Assembly: GCA_947463515.1 (NCBI GenBank)
Contig: CANHRI010000012.1
Location: forward strand, 1 to 55,716
From: Flavobacteriaceae bacterium
GTDB taxonomy: Bacteria; Bacteroidota; Bacteroidia; Flavobacteriales; Flavobacteriaceae
DNA length: 55,716 nt
Direction of reading: 5' to 3'
Below, in pieces: positions 7,541 through 15,624 of this stretch. The notes below the pieces were generated by a model. The model was not told the origin of the DNA. It was given only the letters and a program-made list of their open reading frames with translations, and made no database searches. The position numbers and the translations under genes are program-made. Every line of letters starts with the position of its first letter. Position 1 is the first letter of the stretch.

Positions 7541-7544
7541 AATT

Positions 7545-7566
7545 AAGGGGTTCGGCCCTTTTTTTT
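7545..7566 (+). terminator. Terminator of the dienoyl-CoA reductase gene
   Basis: AAGGG/CCCTT stem with loop GTTCGG, followed by eight T in total, immediately after the stop codon. Confidence 0.7.
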
Positions 7567-7647
7567 GTACCCAAAGGTAAGGTACTCTACCGCAGATTTT
7601 AAGCGAAAAGGGAGGACTAACTTTAGTCGATTGTTAACAAATAAGAC

Positions 7648-7677
7648 TTGAATAAACCATAAAAAAGCGTATTTTTA
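7648..7677 (+). promoter_or_regulatory. Promoter of the parAB operon (Bacteroidota type)
   Basis: TTG at 7648-7650, a 19-nt spacer, then TATTTTTA (7670-7677), matching the Bacteroidota -33 TTG / -7 TAnnTTTR pattern. It lies 27 nt before the parA ATG. Confidence 0.6.
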
Positions 7678-7704
7678 CACCTCTTAAATTTGACGCGAAT
7701 TTTC

Positions 7705-8469
7705 ATGGGTAAAATCATTGCAATTGCAAATCAAAAAGGCGGTGTCGGCAAAACCACTACTTCGGTTAATTTGGCGGCCTCCTTAGGTGTTTTAGAAAAA
7801 AAAGTCTTACTTATTGACGCCGACCCACAAGCCAATGCTACTTCAGGATTAGGAATTGATGTGGAATCGGTAGCTATCGGTACGTATCAAATTTTAGAAC
7901 ACAGCAATATCCCTTCGGAAGCTGTTGTGCAAAGCACTTCGCCTAATGTGGATGTCATTCCGGCCCACATTGATTTGGTAGCGATTGAAATCGAATTGGT
8001 CGACAAAGAAAACCGCGAATACATGTTGCGCGAAGCCTTAAAGGATATTCGCAACCACTATGATTATATTTTAATCGACTGCGCACCTTCGTTGGGATTA
8101 CTAACCTTGAATGCGTTGACGGCTGCTGATTCGGTGATTATTCCAATTCAGTGCGAATATTTTGCTTTGGAAGGGTTGGGTAAATTACTCAACACGGTCA
8201 AAAGTGTCCAAAAAATTCACAACCCAGCCTTGGATATTGAAGGAATGCTGCTAACCATGTATGATTCACGTTTACGTTTGTCCAATCAAGTCGTCGAAGA
8301 AGTACAAAAACATTTCAATGATATGGTGTTTAAAACCATCATTCAACGCAATGTAAAATTGAGTGAAGCCCCTAGTTTTGGGGAAAGTATCATCAACTTT
8401 GACGCTACCAGCAAAGGAGCTACCAACTACTTGAGTTTGGCCGAAGAGGTGATTAAGAAAAATAGTTAA
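7705..8469 (+). CDS. parA: ParA/Soj chromosome-partitioning ATPase
   Basis: A 254-residue Walker-type ATPase. The deviant Walker A motif KGGVGKT lies at residues 11-17, Walker A' LLIDADPQANAT follows at about 38-49, and Walker B-type YILIDCAPSLG lies near residue 115. ParA binds DNA as an ATP dimer and moves ParB-parS complexes during segregation of the chromosome origin. The frame extends 15 nt upstream to a TTG, but the ATG at 7705 gives the conserved MGKIIAIANQ start. It is the first gene of a run with parB (6-nt gap). The context of housekeeping genes argues for a chromosomal and not a plasmid partition system. Confidence 0.97.
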   Translation: MGKIIAIANQKGGVGKTTTSVNLAASLGVLEKKVLLIDADPQANATSGLGIDVESVAIGTYQILEHSNIPSEAVVQSTSPNVDVIPAHIDLVAIEIELVDKENREYMLREALKDIRNHYDYILIDCAPSLGLLTLNALTAADSVIIPIQCEYFALEGLGKLLNTVKSVQKIHNPALDIEGMLLTMYDSRLRLSNQVVEEVQKHFNDMVFKTIIQRNVKLSEAPSFGESIINFDATSKGATNYLSLAEEVIKKNS

Positions 8470-8475
8470 TGGGGT

Positions 8476-9378
8476 ATGACAAAAGCAATTAAAAAACAAG
8501 CGCTTGGACGTGGATTGTCGGCTTTATTGAAAGATCCAGACAACGATATTCGTTCGGTTGAAGATAAAAATGCCGACAAACTAATCGGCAATATTTTGGA
8601 AATTGATATCGATGCGGTGGCGATTAACCCGTTTCAACCCCGTTCCAATTTCAATGAAGAAGCGCTTCAAGAATTGGCGACTTCGATTCGTGAATTGGGG
8701 GTTATCCAACCCATTACGGTACGAAAGCTCGATTTTAACCAATACCAATTAATCTCTGGAGAACGCCGTTTGCGCGCTTCAAAGTTGGTTGGACTCACCA
8801 CAATTCCCGCGTACATCCGCATCGCCAATGACAATGAATCACTGGTAATGGCTTTGGTCGAAAATATTCAGCGTCATGACCTGGATCCGATCGAGATTGC
8901 ACTTTCGTACCAACGTTTGATGGAAGAAATTCAATTGACGCAAGAGCAAATGAGCGATCGTGTGGGCAAAAAACGCTCGACGATTGCCAATTATTTGCGT
9001 TTGTTAAAATTGGATCCCATCATTCAAACGGGAATTCGTGACGGCTTTATTTCCATGGGCCACGGGCGTGCCATCATCAACATAGAAGATCACGAAGCAC
9101 AAGCCGATATTTATCACAAAATCATTAGTCAAAACCTTTCCGTTCGCGAAACCGAGGCATTGGTAAAAAAATACCAAGAAGGTCAAAAACCGGCCGCCCC
9201 CAAGAGTAAAAAGGCAACCTCTTTTGCCCTAGCGCCTTCGCACCAAAAAACAATGACTGAATTCTTTGGCGCTAAAGTAGAAGTTAAAATCGGTGGCAAC
9301 GGAAAAGGTAAGATTTCGGTTCCCTTTCATTCGGAAGAAGACTTTAACCGGATACTCAAATTGTTGCAAAAAGGGTGA
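8476..9378 (+). CDS. parB: ParB/Spo0J chromosome-partitioning protein
   Basis: A 300-residue parS-binding CTP switch protein. The N-terminal KKQALGRGLSALL is the ParA-stimulating peptide. The ParB/Srx nuclease-like domain includes INPFQPRSNF, IRELGVIQPITVR and the GERRLRASK CTP-binding box. The helix-turn-helix DNA-binding domain follows around residues 145-200. A C-terminal dimerisation segment ends SVPFHSEEDFNRILKLL. I saw no perfect parS palindrome in the window. The stop codon overlaps the GTG start of the next gene by 4 nt. Confidence 0.97.
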   Translation: MTKAIKKQALGRGLSALLKDPDNDIRSVEDKNADKLIGNILEIDIDAVAINPFQPRSNFNEEALQELATSIRELGVIQPITVRKLDFNQYQLISGERRLRASKLVGLTTIPAYIRIANDNESLVMALVENIQRHDLDPIEIALSYQRLMEEIQLTQEQMSDRVGKKRSTIANYLRLLKLDPIIQTGIRDGFISMGHGRAIINIEDHEAQADIYHKIISQNLSVRETEALVKKYQEGQKPAAPKSKKATSFALAPSHQKTMTEFFGAKVEVKIGGNGKGKISVPFHSEEDFNRILKLLQKG

Positions 9379-9947
9379 TTCGATGGATTTACATACTCTT
9401 TTGCTGGGGTTGTTTATCAATCTCTACCGGTTGGGCACAACAAACGCCTGCACCGACAACCCCTGTGAAACCCGCTGATAGTCTCAATACACCTGCCAAA
9501 CCCATCAACATGCTTGCCCCTTCACGTGCTGCTTTTTATTCGGCAGTGATTCCTGGATTGGGTCAGGCGTACAACAAAAAGTATTGGAAAATCCCATTAG
9601 TTTATGCCGCTTTGGGAACGACCGTTTATTTTTACATTACCAACAACAACAAATACAACGATTATCGGGATGCTTACAAGCGTCGTTTGCTGGGCTTTAC
9701 CGATGATGAATTCTCGTATTTAGACACTTCTCGACTTATTCAGGCACAGCGTTTTTATCAACGTAATCGGGATTTATCGGCGTTATTGATCGGTGTTTTT
9801 TACATTCTAAATATCGTCGATGCCAATGTTGATGCGCACTTAATGCAGTACAATGTGAGCGATAAACTCACGCTTCAACCCGATTTGATTCAGAACGACC
9901 TCACCCAACGCCGGCAACTCGGTTTGGGCATTAGCTTTAAGTTTTAA
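9375..9947 (+). CDS. DUF5683 domain membrane protein
   Basis: A 190-residue protein with an N-terminal signal sequence (residues 1-21, ending GWAQ). The PSRAAFYSAVIPGLGQAYNKKYWKIP segment at about 45-70 is the hallmark of the DUF5683 family, resembling small tail-membrane proteins with a PGxGQ turn. Two hydrophobic segments follow (about 70-90 and 132-147). It uses a GTG start overlapping the parB stop (GTGA) and so is translationally coupled. The order parA-parB-DUF5683-dapB-lepB is, as far as I know, common in Bacteroidota. Function is unknown. Confidence 0.85.
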   Translation: MIRWIYILFCWGCLSISTGWAQQTPAPTTPVKPADSLNTPAKPINMLAPSRAAFYSAVIPGLGQAYNKKYWKIPLVYAALGTTVYFYITNNNKYNDYRDAYKRRLLGFTDDEFSYLDTSRLIQAQRFYQRNRDLSALLIGVFYILNIVDANVDAHLMQYNVSDKLTLQPDLIQNDLTQRRQLGLGISFKF

Positions 9948-9976
9948 TGTAACAAACCAACAAAAACCGCTACTAA

Positions 9977-10681
9977 ATGGGTATGAACATCGCGTTATTA
10001 GGGTATGGAAAAATGGGTAAGGTTATCGAGCGAATAGCCTTGGAACGCGGTCATAAAATCGTTTTACGTAAAACCCGCCAAAACGCATTTGACGGTTTAG
10101 AGACCGCCGATGTAGCCATTGATTTTAGCATTCCTGATGCTGCGGTCGAAAATATTACAGCCTGTTTACAAAACGGCATCCCTGTTGTTTCGGGTACTAC
10201 GGGTTGGTTAGCGCAGTATGAAGCCATGAAAGCGCTCTGTGAAAAACAAAACGGTGCTTTTTTGTATGGATCGAATTTCAGTTTGGGCGTGAATTTATTT
10301 TTTGAATTAAATCAAAAATTAGCGCAATTGATGGCAAAATTCCCGCAATATGCAGTGGATATGGAAGAAATTCACCATACCCAAAAATTGGACAAACCCA
10401 GCGGAACTGCGATTACCTTGGCTGAAGGACTACTCCCCTACACTTCTTTTACACAATGGAGTTTAGATGCCGATGCTACGGATGCGCTTTATATTGATGT
10501 CAAGCGAGAAAATGAAGTTCCGGGCACACACAGCATTTTTTATCGTTCTGCAGTAGATACAATTGAAATCAAACACACCGCGCACAACCGGGAGGGATTT
10601 GCCTACGGTGCCGTCATTGCAGCCGAGTGGTTGCCAACGCGCAAAGGTGTGTTTACCATGAAAGACGTTTTAGATTTATAA
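9977..10681 (+). CDS. dapB: 4-hydroxy-tetrahydrodipicolinate reductase
   Basis: A 234-residue NAD(P)H enzyme that reduces 4-hydroxy-tetrahydrodipicolinate to tetrahydrodipicolinate in the diaminopimelate/lysine pathway, feeding peptidoglycan. The dinucleotide-binding motif GYGKMG lies at 9-14, the dihydrodipicolinate-reductase signature around EIHHTQKLDKPSGTA at about 131-145, and VSGTTGW at about 71-77. The length is typical of the short Bacteroidota form. A second in-frame ATG at 9983 fits the family start MNIALLGYG equally well. Confidence 0.96.
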   Translation: MGMNIALLGYGKMGKVIERIALERGHKIVLRKTRQNAFDGLETADVAIDFSIPDAAVENITACLQNGIPVVSGTTGWLAQYEAMKALCEKQNGAFLYGSNFSLGVNLFFELNQKLAQLMAKFPQYAVDMEEIHHTQKLDKPSGTAITLAEGLLPYTSFTQWSLDADATDALYIDVKRENEVPGTHSIFYRSAVDTIEIKHTAHNREGFAYGAVIAAEWLPTRKGVFTMKDVLDL

Positions 10682-10693
10682 AAATATAGTATT

Positions 10694-12277
10694 ATGACAT
10701 TTACACAATGGTTCGTTTTTATCCTTATTATCCAAGTGATTCACGGCGCTGGGACTTGGAAATTTTATGTTGCTGCGGGCCGTAAAGCCTGGGAAGCTTT
10801 TGTACCGCTTTACAATGCCGTTGTTTTGTTGAAAATTGTAAAGCGTCCCACGTGGTGGTTGCTTTTATTTTTTATACCGATCATTAATTTGATTGTAATC
10901 CCCGTGGTTTGGGTAGAAACTTTGCGAAGTTTTGGTAAAAAATCGACCAGCGACACCGCTTTGGTCGTATTTACATTGGGATTGTACCTCTATTATGTAA
11001 ATTATACCCAACCGCTTACCTATGAAGCCGAACGCAGCACCCATCCCGCTACCAAAACGGGGGAAACGGTCAGTTCGATTCTGTTTGCCATTGTCGTGGC
11101 TACTTTTGTTCACACCTATTTTATACAACCGTTCACGATTCCAACCTCTTCTCTCGAAAAATCGCTTTTGGTAGGCGACTTCTTATTTGTAAGTAAATTT
11201 CACTACGGTGCTCGTGTGCCCAATACAACGGTCGCTGCGCCTATGGTTCATGACACCATTCCGTTGTTACGAAAAAAATCATACCTCTATGATGATGCAA
11301 ATCCAAGTTCGTGGAAACAAAAATTGCAATTCCCCTACTTACGTATCCCCGGATTTGAAACGGTAAAAAACAACGATATTGTAGTATTCAACTGGCCTGC
11401 CGATACTGTAGCACAATTCTTTGTCAAAGACCGAAAGTACCTCAAGCCAGTTGATAAAAAGTCCAATTATGTAAAACGTTGCTTGGGAATTCCTGGCGAT
11501 AGTTTACAGATCAAAGAAGGCATTGTGTATGTGAATGGTAATCCATTAATTTTACCTGAACGTGCTAAACCGCAGTATTCATATACCGTAGTTTATGACC
11601 ATAAGCAGTTTTCTGACATCACACCGTTTTTAGAGGAAAATGATGTTACCGATGGGGGTGGAATTGCCAATGGCCGTTGGGAGAGCGATACACTTTACAT
11701 CAATGCCATGACCGACGAAGTGGCAAAGAAGTTGCGAACCGTTTCGGGAATTAAAAAAGTGGAACGTATTATTTTTAAAGAAGCTAACTTAGGCGTATTT
11801 CCCTATACCAAACCCTGGAATGTCGACAATTACGGTCCGATTTACATTCCGAAAGCAGGTGCAACCGTAGCTTTGGATTTGAAAACCTTGCCTTTTTACA
11901 AAAAAATCATCCAAGAATACGAAAACAATTCCCTTGAGATTCGCAACGGTGAAATTTTCATAAACGGAAAACCGAGTACATCGTATACTTTTAAACAGAA
12001 TTACTATTGGATGATGGGAGACAACCGTCACCGCTCGGAAGACAGTCGTTTTTGGGGGTATGTACCCGAAAATCACATTGTTGGAAAACCGATTTTCATT
12101 TGGATGAGTGTGAAAAACTTTGACAAAGGATTTAAAAATTGGAGTATTCGTTGGGATCGCATGTTTACGACGGTCAGTGGCGAAGGACAACCGCAATCGT
12201 ACTTCAAATACTTCCTTATTGCGCTGGCCCTTTATTTTGTTGGTGAATACTTCTGGAAAAAGAAAAAAGCAAAATAA
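10694..12277 (+). CDS. lepB: Signal peptidase I with N-terminal DUF5684 membrane domain
   Basis: A 527-residue inner-membrane protease that cleaves Sec and Tat signal peptides. Residues 1-105 form a hydrophobic DUF5684-like domain with three or four membrane segments. A further membrane anchor lies at about 127-147, then the S26 catalytic core: PTSSLEKS (150-157, nucleophile Ser153), YVKRCLGIPGDS (general base Lys261) and the box-E motif MGDNRHRSEDSR near residue 445. A long insertion between the Lys and box-E regions makes it much larger than the E. coli enzyme (324 residues), which is normal in Bacteroidota. A last hydrophobic segment precedes the basic C-terminus. It follows dapB by 12 nt. 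Confidence 0.95.
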   Translation: MTFTQWFVFILIIQVIHGAGTWKFYVAAGRKAWEAFVPLYNAVVLLKIVKRPTWWLLLFFIPIINLIVIPVVWVETLRSFGKKSTSDTALVVFTLGLYLYYVNYTQPLTYEAERSTHPATKTGETVSSILFAIVVATFVHTYFIQPFTIPTSSLEKSLLVGDFLFVSKFHYGARVPNTTVAAPMVHDTIPLLRKKSYLYDDANPSSWKQKLQFPYLRIPGFETVKNNDIVVFNWPADTVAQFFVKDRKYLKPVDKKSNYVKRCLGIPGDSLQIKEGIVYVNGNPLILPERAKPQYSYTVVYDHKQFSDITPFLEENDVTDGGGIANGRWESDTLYINAMTDEVAKKLRTVSGIKKVERIIFKEANLGVFPYTKPWNVDNYGPIYIPKAGATVALDLKTLPFYKKIIQEYENNSLEIRNGEIFINGKPSTSYTFKQNYYWMMGDNRHRSEDSRFWGYVPENHIVGKPIFIWMSVKNFDKGFKNWSIRWDRMFTTVSGEGQPQSYFKYFLIALALYFVGEYFWKKKKAK

Positions 12278-12294
12278 TCGGAAGAACAATAATC

Positions 12295-12918
12295 GTGTCC
12301 AAAGTCCTATTACATCCCGGATATTTCCCTTCTGTAAGTACGTTTGTTGCCATGGTAAAAGCATCGCATGTAGTTTTTGAAACGGGCGATCATTTTCAAA
12401 AACAAACCAATCGCAACCGAATGTATATATACAGTCCCAACGGCTTGCAATTATTGAATGTCCCCATCAAACATGTGAAAGAAGGGTATCAAAAAATGCG
12501 CGATGTGCGTTTGGAAACGGCTTTTGATTGGCAAAAACAACATTTTAAATCGCTAGAAGCGGCCTACCGAACGTCCCCGTTTTTTGAATATTTTGAGGAT
12601 GATTTACGTCCGATTTTTGAAAAAAAACACGAATTCCTTTGGGATTTAAATTACCAAACCTTAGAGATTGTTTCGCATTGTTTGGGTTTGGACTTCACCT
12701 ACGAAGAAACGGAAGAATACCATAAAGAAGTGACCGACGCCTTGGATTTTCGCTTTTTAATTCAAGGAAAAAAAGACCCTACAATAGTTGAACCCTATGT
12801 ACAGGTTTTTGGGGATAAACACGGATTTTTAAATAACCTCAGTATTCTCGACTTGCTCTTCAACGAAGGACGACGGGCGTTGGATTATCTTAACCGTCAG
12901 TCGTTAGCGGGGCTCTAA
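12295..12918 (+). CDS. WbqC family protein
   Basis: A 207-residue protein of the WbqC-like family. It begins KVLLHPGYFPSVSTFVAM and continues with ETGDHFQKQTNRNRMYIYSPNG and NVPIKH, the segments that define the family. WbqC-like proteins were first noted in O-antigen clusters, but the copy beside lepB in Bacteroidota is part of a conserved housekeeping run and its activity is not established. The start is GTG, 17 nt after lepB. Its 3' end overlaps the converging nuclease gene by 15 nt. Confidence 0.85.
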   Translation: MSKVLLHPGYFPSVSTFVAMVKASHVVFETGDHFQKQTNRNRMYIYSPNGLQLLNVPIKHVKEGYQKMRDVRLETAFDWQKQHFKSLEAAYRTSPFFEYFEDDLRPIFEKKHEFLWDLNYQTLEIVSHCLGLDFTYEETEEYHKEVTDALDFRFLIQGKKDPTIVEPYVQVFGDKHGFLNNLSILDLLFNEGRRALDYLNRQSLAGL

Positions 12919-13956
12919 CTTAATACGGGTGACGACAGGAAAGTGATCGGAGTTCTTGAATTCAGGAAAATGTTGAAATGATTTCACTTTAAAACGACGA
13001 TCGGCAAAAATGTAATCAATGCGTGCGGGATAGTATTTAAAATTATAAGTTGCCCCAAATCCTTTCCCCGCTTCTTCAAAACAATCGTTCAAGTCGCCTT
13101 TGATTCCGCGGTACACATACGAAAAGGCACTGTTATTCATATCGCCACAGATAATCATCGGGTAGCGACATTGTTTTTTATGTTCCATTAATTCTTCAGC
13201 TTGAAATTGCTGCTTTTTAAACGCTTCCGAAATGCGATGCAGCACCATGGTCGATTTGCGCTTGTTGATGGAGTCTACGTGCTGTTCCATCTCATTGACA
13301 TCGGGAGAAATTTTAATGGATTGCAAATGCATGTTATACACTCTTAGCGTATCCCTTCCCTTGCGAATATCAGCGTAGACCAACATATTATCAGACCCTT
13401 CAAAAGCGATTTGCCCTTCATCGATAATAGGAAATTTGGAAAAAATAGCTTGTCCCGATTTAATTTGATAGCCTTGCATAAAAACCGTTCGGTACTTATA
13501 AACACGTAAATCGACGCCCGCATTTTCGGAATACTCTTGCAAACATAATACATCGGGATTCATATCATTAATAAAGCGGCGAATTTCTTCTTTTACATGT
13601 GGACTAGGAAGCCATTGAAAAAGATTGAACAAGCGTACATTATAACTCATCACGACCATATCGCCTTCTTCTTGAGGTAAATCAAGGGCTGAGAATTTAT
13701 AGAATTTATTGATAAATGTAATCCCCAAAATCAAAACCAATCCGGAGACAATCATTTGCCGTTTCATTTGAAGAAGCCAATACACAAAAAACAGGGCATT
13801 GACAATAAGAAAGAAAGGCAAAACAAGCGTAAGTACCGATAAAAAAGGGAAAAATTTTGGCGCTAAAAACGGAAGTACATAAGCAATGAAGGTGAGAATG
13901 ACCACCGTCACATTCAACCCAAACATTAGCTTGTTAAATCGTGATAATTTGCGCAT
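12904..13956 (-). CDS. Membrane endonuclease/exonuclease/phosphatase (EEP) family protein
   Basis: A 350-residue protein with three N-terminal membrane segments (about 10-30, 35-58 and 67-83) and then an EEP domain. Visible catalytic pieces are MSYNVRLFN, CLQEYSE (metal-binding Glu), YNMHLQS, ICGDMNNSAFS (Asp/Asn) and NSDHFPVV (terminal Asp-His). The fold covers DNases, sphingomyelinases and inositol phosphatases, so the substrate cannot be named. The catalytic domain should face the periplasm or cytoplasm next to the inner membrane. It is the last gene of a minus-strand run; its start codon meets the stop of the upstream rhomboid gene. Confidence 0.9.
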   Translation of the reverse strand: MRKLSRFNKLMFGLNVTVVILTFIAYVLPFLAPKFFPFLSVLTLVLPFFLIVNALFFVYWLLQMKRQMIVSGLVLILGITFINKFYKFSALDLPQEEGDMVVMSYNVRLFNLFQWLPSPHVKEEIRRFINDMNPDVLCLQEYSENAGVDLRVYKYRTVFMQGYQIKSGQAIFSKFPIIDEGQIAFEGSDNMLVYADIRKGRDTLRVYNMHLQSIKISPDVNEMEQHVDSINKRKSTMVLHRISEAFKKQQFQAEELMEHKKQCRYPMIICGDMNNSAFSYVYRGIKGDLNDCFEEAGKGFGATYNFKYYPARIDYIFADRRFKVKSFQHFPEFKNSDHFPVVTRIKLEPR

Positions 13957-14822
13957 TATTCGTTTCCTGCTCGAAATAAAAATTCTTTTTCAGCTTGAGT
14001 TAGACTATCATAACCCGATTGACTGATTTTATCTAAAATCTCATCAATTTGTTGTTGTTTTTTGTCTTTCAAAACCACTTTTGAGGTGGCATTTGTTGTT
14101 TTTCGTTGTGGGTTTTTGTGCACGCGGGTAAAGGGCGACTTCGATTTGGGTCTCCCTAAAGTAGCAAAAAAAGTAATAATTTTTGTAACGGGTTGGCTTA
14201 AGTCCGTACCCGATTGCAACAGCTTCATGTAGATAACCCCAAATGCGGCGCCCGCGAGATGTGCGATATGCCCGCCCGTGTTGGACATGGAGATTTGCAA
14301 AACGTCTAAGAGTAGAATAACACCTGTCACATGCCACAACTTTACATTTCCAATCAGCAACAATCGTAATTCCATGAGCGGTTGGTAAACGGTTACTGCG
14401 GTTAAAACGGCCAAAACAGCCCCTGAAGCCCCCACGATGATGCCTTCACCACCCAACAAGGTGTAGGCAATACTGTAGGCTAAACCCGAAAACAGTAGAC
14501 TGAAGAGGTACATCCCCAAAAACTGCTTTTGGGTAAAAAAGGTTTGAAACAGTCGCCCCGCAAAATTGAGCATGACCATATTGAAAAACAGGTGAAAAAA
14601 TCCGGAATGCAAAAAACCATAGGAGATTAGTGTCCAAGGCTTGAATAACCAAGTGTTGTAACTCGAGGACAATGCCAACCAATCGGGATAGGCGAAAAAT
14701 CCTTCACGAAATTGGTAAAAGAAGGGAATGGTCAGAATAAAGACTCCTACATTCCAGTAAATGACCTGATTAACGATCCCGCCAATTCGGTATTGTAATT
14801 TGATATCTTCCCAGATACGCAT
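13956..14822 (-). CDS. Rhomboid-family intramembrane serine protease (second copy)
   Basis: A 288-residue polytopic protease. The oxyanion/helix 2 segment HLFFNMVMLNFAG, nucleophile motif GASGA (Ser133) and catalytic His188 in HIAHLAGAAFG are all present, so it should be active. After the six-helix core, about 70 residues of basic linker end in a short helical tail (IDEILDKISQSGYDSLTQAE) of the DUF6576 type found in flavobacterial rhomboids. It begins one base after the stop of another rhomboid gene and overlaps the next gene's start. Substrates are unknown. Confidence 0.93.
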   Translation of the reverse strand: MRIWEDIKLQYRIGGIVNQVIYWNVGVFILTIPFFYQFREGFFAYPDWLALSSSYNTWLFKPWTLISYGFLHSGFFHLFFNMVMLNFAGRLFQTFFTQKQFLGMYLFSLLFSGLAYSIAYTLLGGEGIIVGASGAVLAVLTAVTVYQPLMELRLLLIGNVKLWHVTGVILLLDVLQISMSNTGGHIAHLAGAAFGVIYMKLLQSGTDLSQPVTKIITFFATLGRPKSKSPFTRVHKNPQRKTTNATSKVVLKDKKQQQIDEILDKISQSGYDSLTQAEKEFLFRAGNE

Positions 14823-14823
14823 A

Positions 14824-15624
14824 TTAATTCCAACGGTTTTGGTTAAACTGATTTTTTCGCCATACCCACATCATGATAAATCCGAACAAGGCACCTCCAA
14901 GGTGGGCAAAATGGGCAATGCCTGTACTGTTACCGCCAAAAATGGATGTCCCGCGGTAGCCCATGATCAAATCCAAAAGCACCAAAGCTGTGACATAATA
15001 CTTCGCTTTAATGGGCACTGGAATAAACAACATCATCAATTCGGCATTGGGAAACATAAAGGCAAAAGCGACCAATAAGCCGTAAATAGCGCCCGAAGCC
15101 CCTACCATTGGAGTTTGATATTCTTTTACGGCTAGCGTTAAGGTATTGAATTGGTCTTGGGTAAAACGGTATTTCTCCAAAAGCGTATTCACCTCACCTA
15201 CAATTTTATAATCGCGATCCACAGAAAGATTGTAATTGGCATTCATCAAGAAATTGAAATCATCGGGAGCGATTTGCAAACTCGACAATTGATGGGTAAC
15301 GTCTTGGACAATAAAAAAACTAACCCCCATGTGAACCAAAGCTGCGCCCAAACCACAAGAAATATAAAAAAACAAAAACTTGGAACTACCCCAAATACGT
15401 TCCAACATGGTGCCAAAAGAAAACAAGGCAAACATATTGAAAAACAAATGCATGAATCCGCCGTGCATAAACATGTACGAGAAAAACTGCCACGAACGGA
15501 AGCTCTCATTTTTGAAATAATGCAAAGCAAAATAATCGGTGGCGTGAACCAATGGAATACACCCCAAAAAGAAAATAACATTGATGATTAAAAGCTGTTT
15601 AACCACAGGGGACAATTGCATCAT
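14824..15624 (-). CDS. Rhomboid-family intramembrane serine protease (first copy)
   Basis: A 266-residue protease with HLFFNMFALFSFG, GASGA (Ser177) and the catalytic His in AHFAHLGGALFG (His241). A soluble insertion of about 65 residues (about 107-172) sits between the third and fourth membrane helices, unlike its neighbour. The start overlaps the mutL stop by 4 nt (ATGA), so the two are translationally coupled. The pair mutL-rhomboid-rhomboid is tightly packed; why two active-looking rhomboids are adjacent is not explained by the sequence. Confidence 0.93.
   Translation of the reverse strand: MMQLSPVVKQLLIINVIFFLGCIPLVHATDYFALHYFKNESFRSWQFFSYMFMHGGFMHLFFNMFALFSFGTMLERIWGSSKFLFFYISCGLGAALVHMGVSFFIVQDVTHQLSSLQIAPDDFNFLMNANYNLSVDRDYKIVGEVNTLLEKYRFTQDQFNTLTLAVKEYQTPMVGASGAIYGLLVAFAFMFPNAELMMLFIPVPIKAKYYVTALVLLDLIMGYRGTSIFGGNSTGIAHFAHLGGALFGFIMMWVWRKNQFNQNRWN

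Noticed and set aside
7705-9378. Plasmid-type parAB partition locus
   Set aside because: The genes are embedded in a long run of essential housekeeping genes, the ParB has the chromosomal Spo0J architecture and no replication initiator is present.
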